Part shown: one piece after another, positions 5,246 through 6,247 of the stretch
Numbering within the stretch: the stretch's first letter is position 1
Layout of the letters: every line of letters begins with the position of its first letter
DNA from: UBA1672 sp964352375
GTDB taxonomy: Bacteria; Pseudomonadota; Alphaproteobacteria; Micavibrionales; Micavibrionaceae
Direction: 5' to 3'
NCBI GenBank assembly: GCA_964352375.1
Contig: CAYGSA010000096.1
Span: 1-6,247 of the forward strand
Length of the DNA stretch: 6,247 nt
The notes under the pieces: model-generated
The model's input: only the letters and a program-made list of their open reading frames with translations
Told to the model about the DNA's origin: nothing
The model's database searches: none
Made by a program: the position numbers and the translations under genes

Positions 5246-6247
5246 ATGGACTTCCTTCTCGACTTCGGATCACGATTCATACTTCAATTCCAATCCCCTG
5301 CCCTCGCTTTTTTAATCGGAGGCATGATCATCGCAGCATCAGGAAGTAAGCTCCAAATCCCTACGGCTATATACCAATTCACCGTCTTTATGCTCCTCAT
5401 GCGCATCGGAATAGGTGCAGGTATGAAAATACGCGAAGCCAACTTCATTGATATGATCTTCCCGATTTTTGCCGTCATAGTGATCGGGATCAGCATCGTA
5501 CTTCTAGGCTCATTCATCCTCACACGACTACCTGGCGTTAAGCGCGAAGATGGCATAGCAACAGCAGGCCTTTTCGGAGCCGTCAGCGCCTCCACACTCG
5601 CCGCAGCCATGGCGCTGATGGAAGAAAAAGACTTAAATTACGAAGCCTGGATACCAGCCCTCTACCCATTTATGGATATTCCTGCACTCATTCTCGCGAT
5701 TTTATTAGCAAACATCTACCTCTCTAAGAACAATAAAACCAAAACAGAAGAGACTCACCCTTGGCACATTATCAAAGATAGCCTCCGCAGCTCTGCAATA
5801 TCTGCTCTACTTCTTGGAATGGGTTTAGGTCTCTTGACCCAGCCGGATAAGGTTTTCGAAAGTTTCTATGACCCGTTATTCCGCGGACTACTATCCGTTT
5901 TGATGCTGGCAATGGGAATAGAAGCATATACACGCTTACATGAATTAAGAAAAGTTGCTCACTGGTTCGCCATTTATGGCGCTATTGCCCCCATAGTCCA
6001 TGGCTTCATGGGTTTTGGAATGGGCTATATCGCTTATCATCTGGTTGGCCTCAGCCCAGGCGGCGTAGTCATTATGGCTATACTTGCAGCCTCCAGCTCG
6101 GATGTCTCAGGCCCACCAACACTACGCGCAGGAATACCTTCCGCAAACCCTGCATGCTATATTGGTTCATCTACAAGCGTGGGAACTCCGGTTGCCATCG
6201 CAATTTGTATACCGCTCTTTATAGCATTAGCAGAGGCCGTATTCTAG
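5246..6247 (+). CDS. sbtA: SbtA-type sodium-dependent bicarbonate transporter
   Basis: An inner-membrane protein of the family that imports bicarbonate with sodium. The 333-residue product is complete, with its stop as the last codon of the window. It follows the cyanobacterial SbtA closely in order and spacing of motifs as I remember them: LQSPTLAFLIGGM-like QFQSPALAFLIGGM (15-27), GLFGAVSASTLAAA (108-121), YEAWIPALYPFMDIPAL (132-148), FYDPLFRGLLSVLM (207-220), APIVHGF (248-254) and SSSDVSGPPTLRAGIPSANP (283-302). About ten hydrophobic segments fall into two halves of five (roughly 16-160 and 180-333), consistent with the inverted-repeat fold. The loop joining the halves (about 160-178, NNKTKTEETHPW) is short; cyanobacterial SbtA, about 374 residues, has a much longer one here. 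The gene starts four bases after carA, which suggests bicarbonate supply to carbamoyl-phosphate synthase. The partner regulator SbtB is not in the window. Family assignment is firm; substrate is inferred from the family. Confidence 0.93.
   Translation: MDFLLDFGSRFILQFQSPALAFLIGGMIIAASGSKLQIPTAIYQFTVFMLLMRIGIGAGMKIREANFIDMIFPIFAVIVIGISIVLLGSFILTRLPGVKREDGIATAGLFGAVSASTLAAAMALMEEKDLNYEAWIPALYPFMDIPALILAILLANIYLSKNNKTKTEETHPWHIIKDSLRSSAISALLLGMGLGLLTQPDKVFESFYDPLFRGLLSVLMLAMGIEAYTRLHELRKVAHWFAIYGAIAPIVHGFMGFGMGYIAYHLVGLSPGGVVIMAILAASSSDVSGPPTLRAGIPSANPACYIGSSTSVGTPVAIAICIPLFIALAEAVF

Overview
The window reads as a stretch of alphaproteobacterial housekeeping chromosome with moderate GC. The main evidence is gene content and order. 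rpoD (primary sigma factor), dnaG (primase) and a GatB/YqeY-domain gene lie on the minus strand, and carA (carbamoyl-phosphate synthase small subunit) diverges from them on the plus strand. I recall this neighbourhood from alphaproteobacteria, but I could not check it by search. No mobile element, CRISPR array, tRNA or rRNA was seen.

Layout, left to right. Positions 1-1173 (minus) hold the N-terminal 391 codons of rpoD, cut by the window edge before the core-binding and DNA-binding regions. Positions 1277-3109 (minus) hold a complete dnaG. A 412-bp spacer follows. It carries repeats just upstream of dnaG and a previously uncalled candidate small gene of 39 codons on the plus strand (3289-3408) with a well-placed Shine-Dalgarno sequence. 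Positions 3525-3983 (minus) hold the YqeY-family gene, and an 85-bp divergent spacer separates it from carA (4069-5241, plus). Four bases after the carA stop comes a complete gene for an SbtA-type sodium-dependent bicarbonate transporter (5246-6247, plus), whose stop codon is the last codon of the window.

Functionally, the left half is the replication/transcription pair found together in the macromolecular-synthesis operon of many bacteria, here with no rpsU between the genes or just upstream. The right half is more distinctive. CarA, with CarB, uses bicarbonate, glutamine and ATP to make carbamoyl phosphate for pyrimidines and arginine. SbtA imports bicarbonate and is best known from the cyanobacterial CO2-concentrating mechanism. 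Their near-fusion in one transcription unit suggests the transporter supplies bicarbonate to a biosynthetic enzyme rather than to carbon fixation. This is inference, but it is the best lead in the window.

The plus strand has more C than G in genes of both orientations that I sampled. This suggests that the minus strand is the leading strand here, with rpoD, dnaG and yqeY co-directional with replication and carA-sbtA opposed to it.
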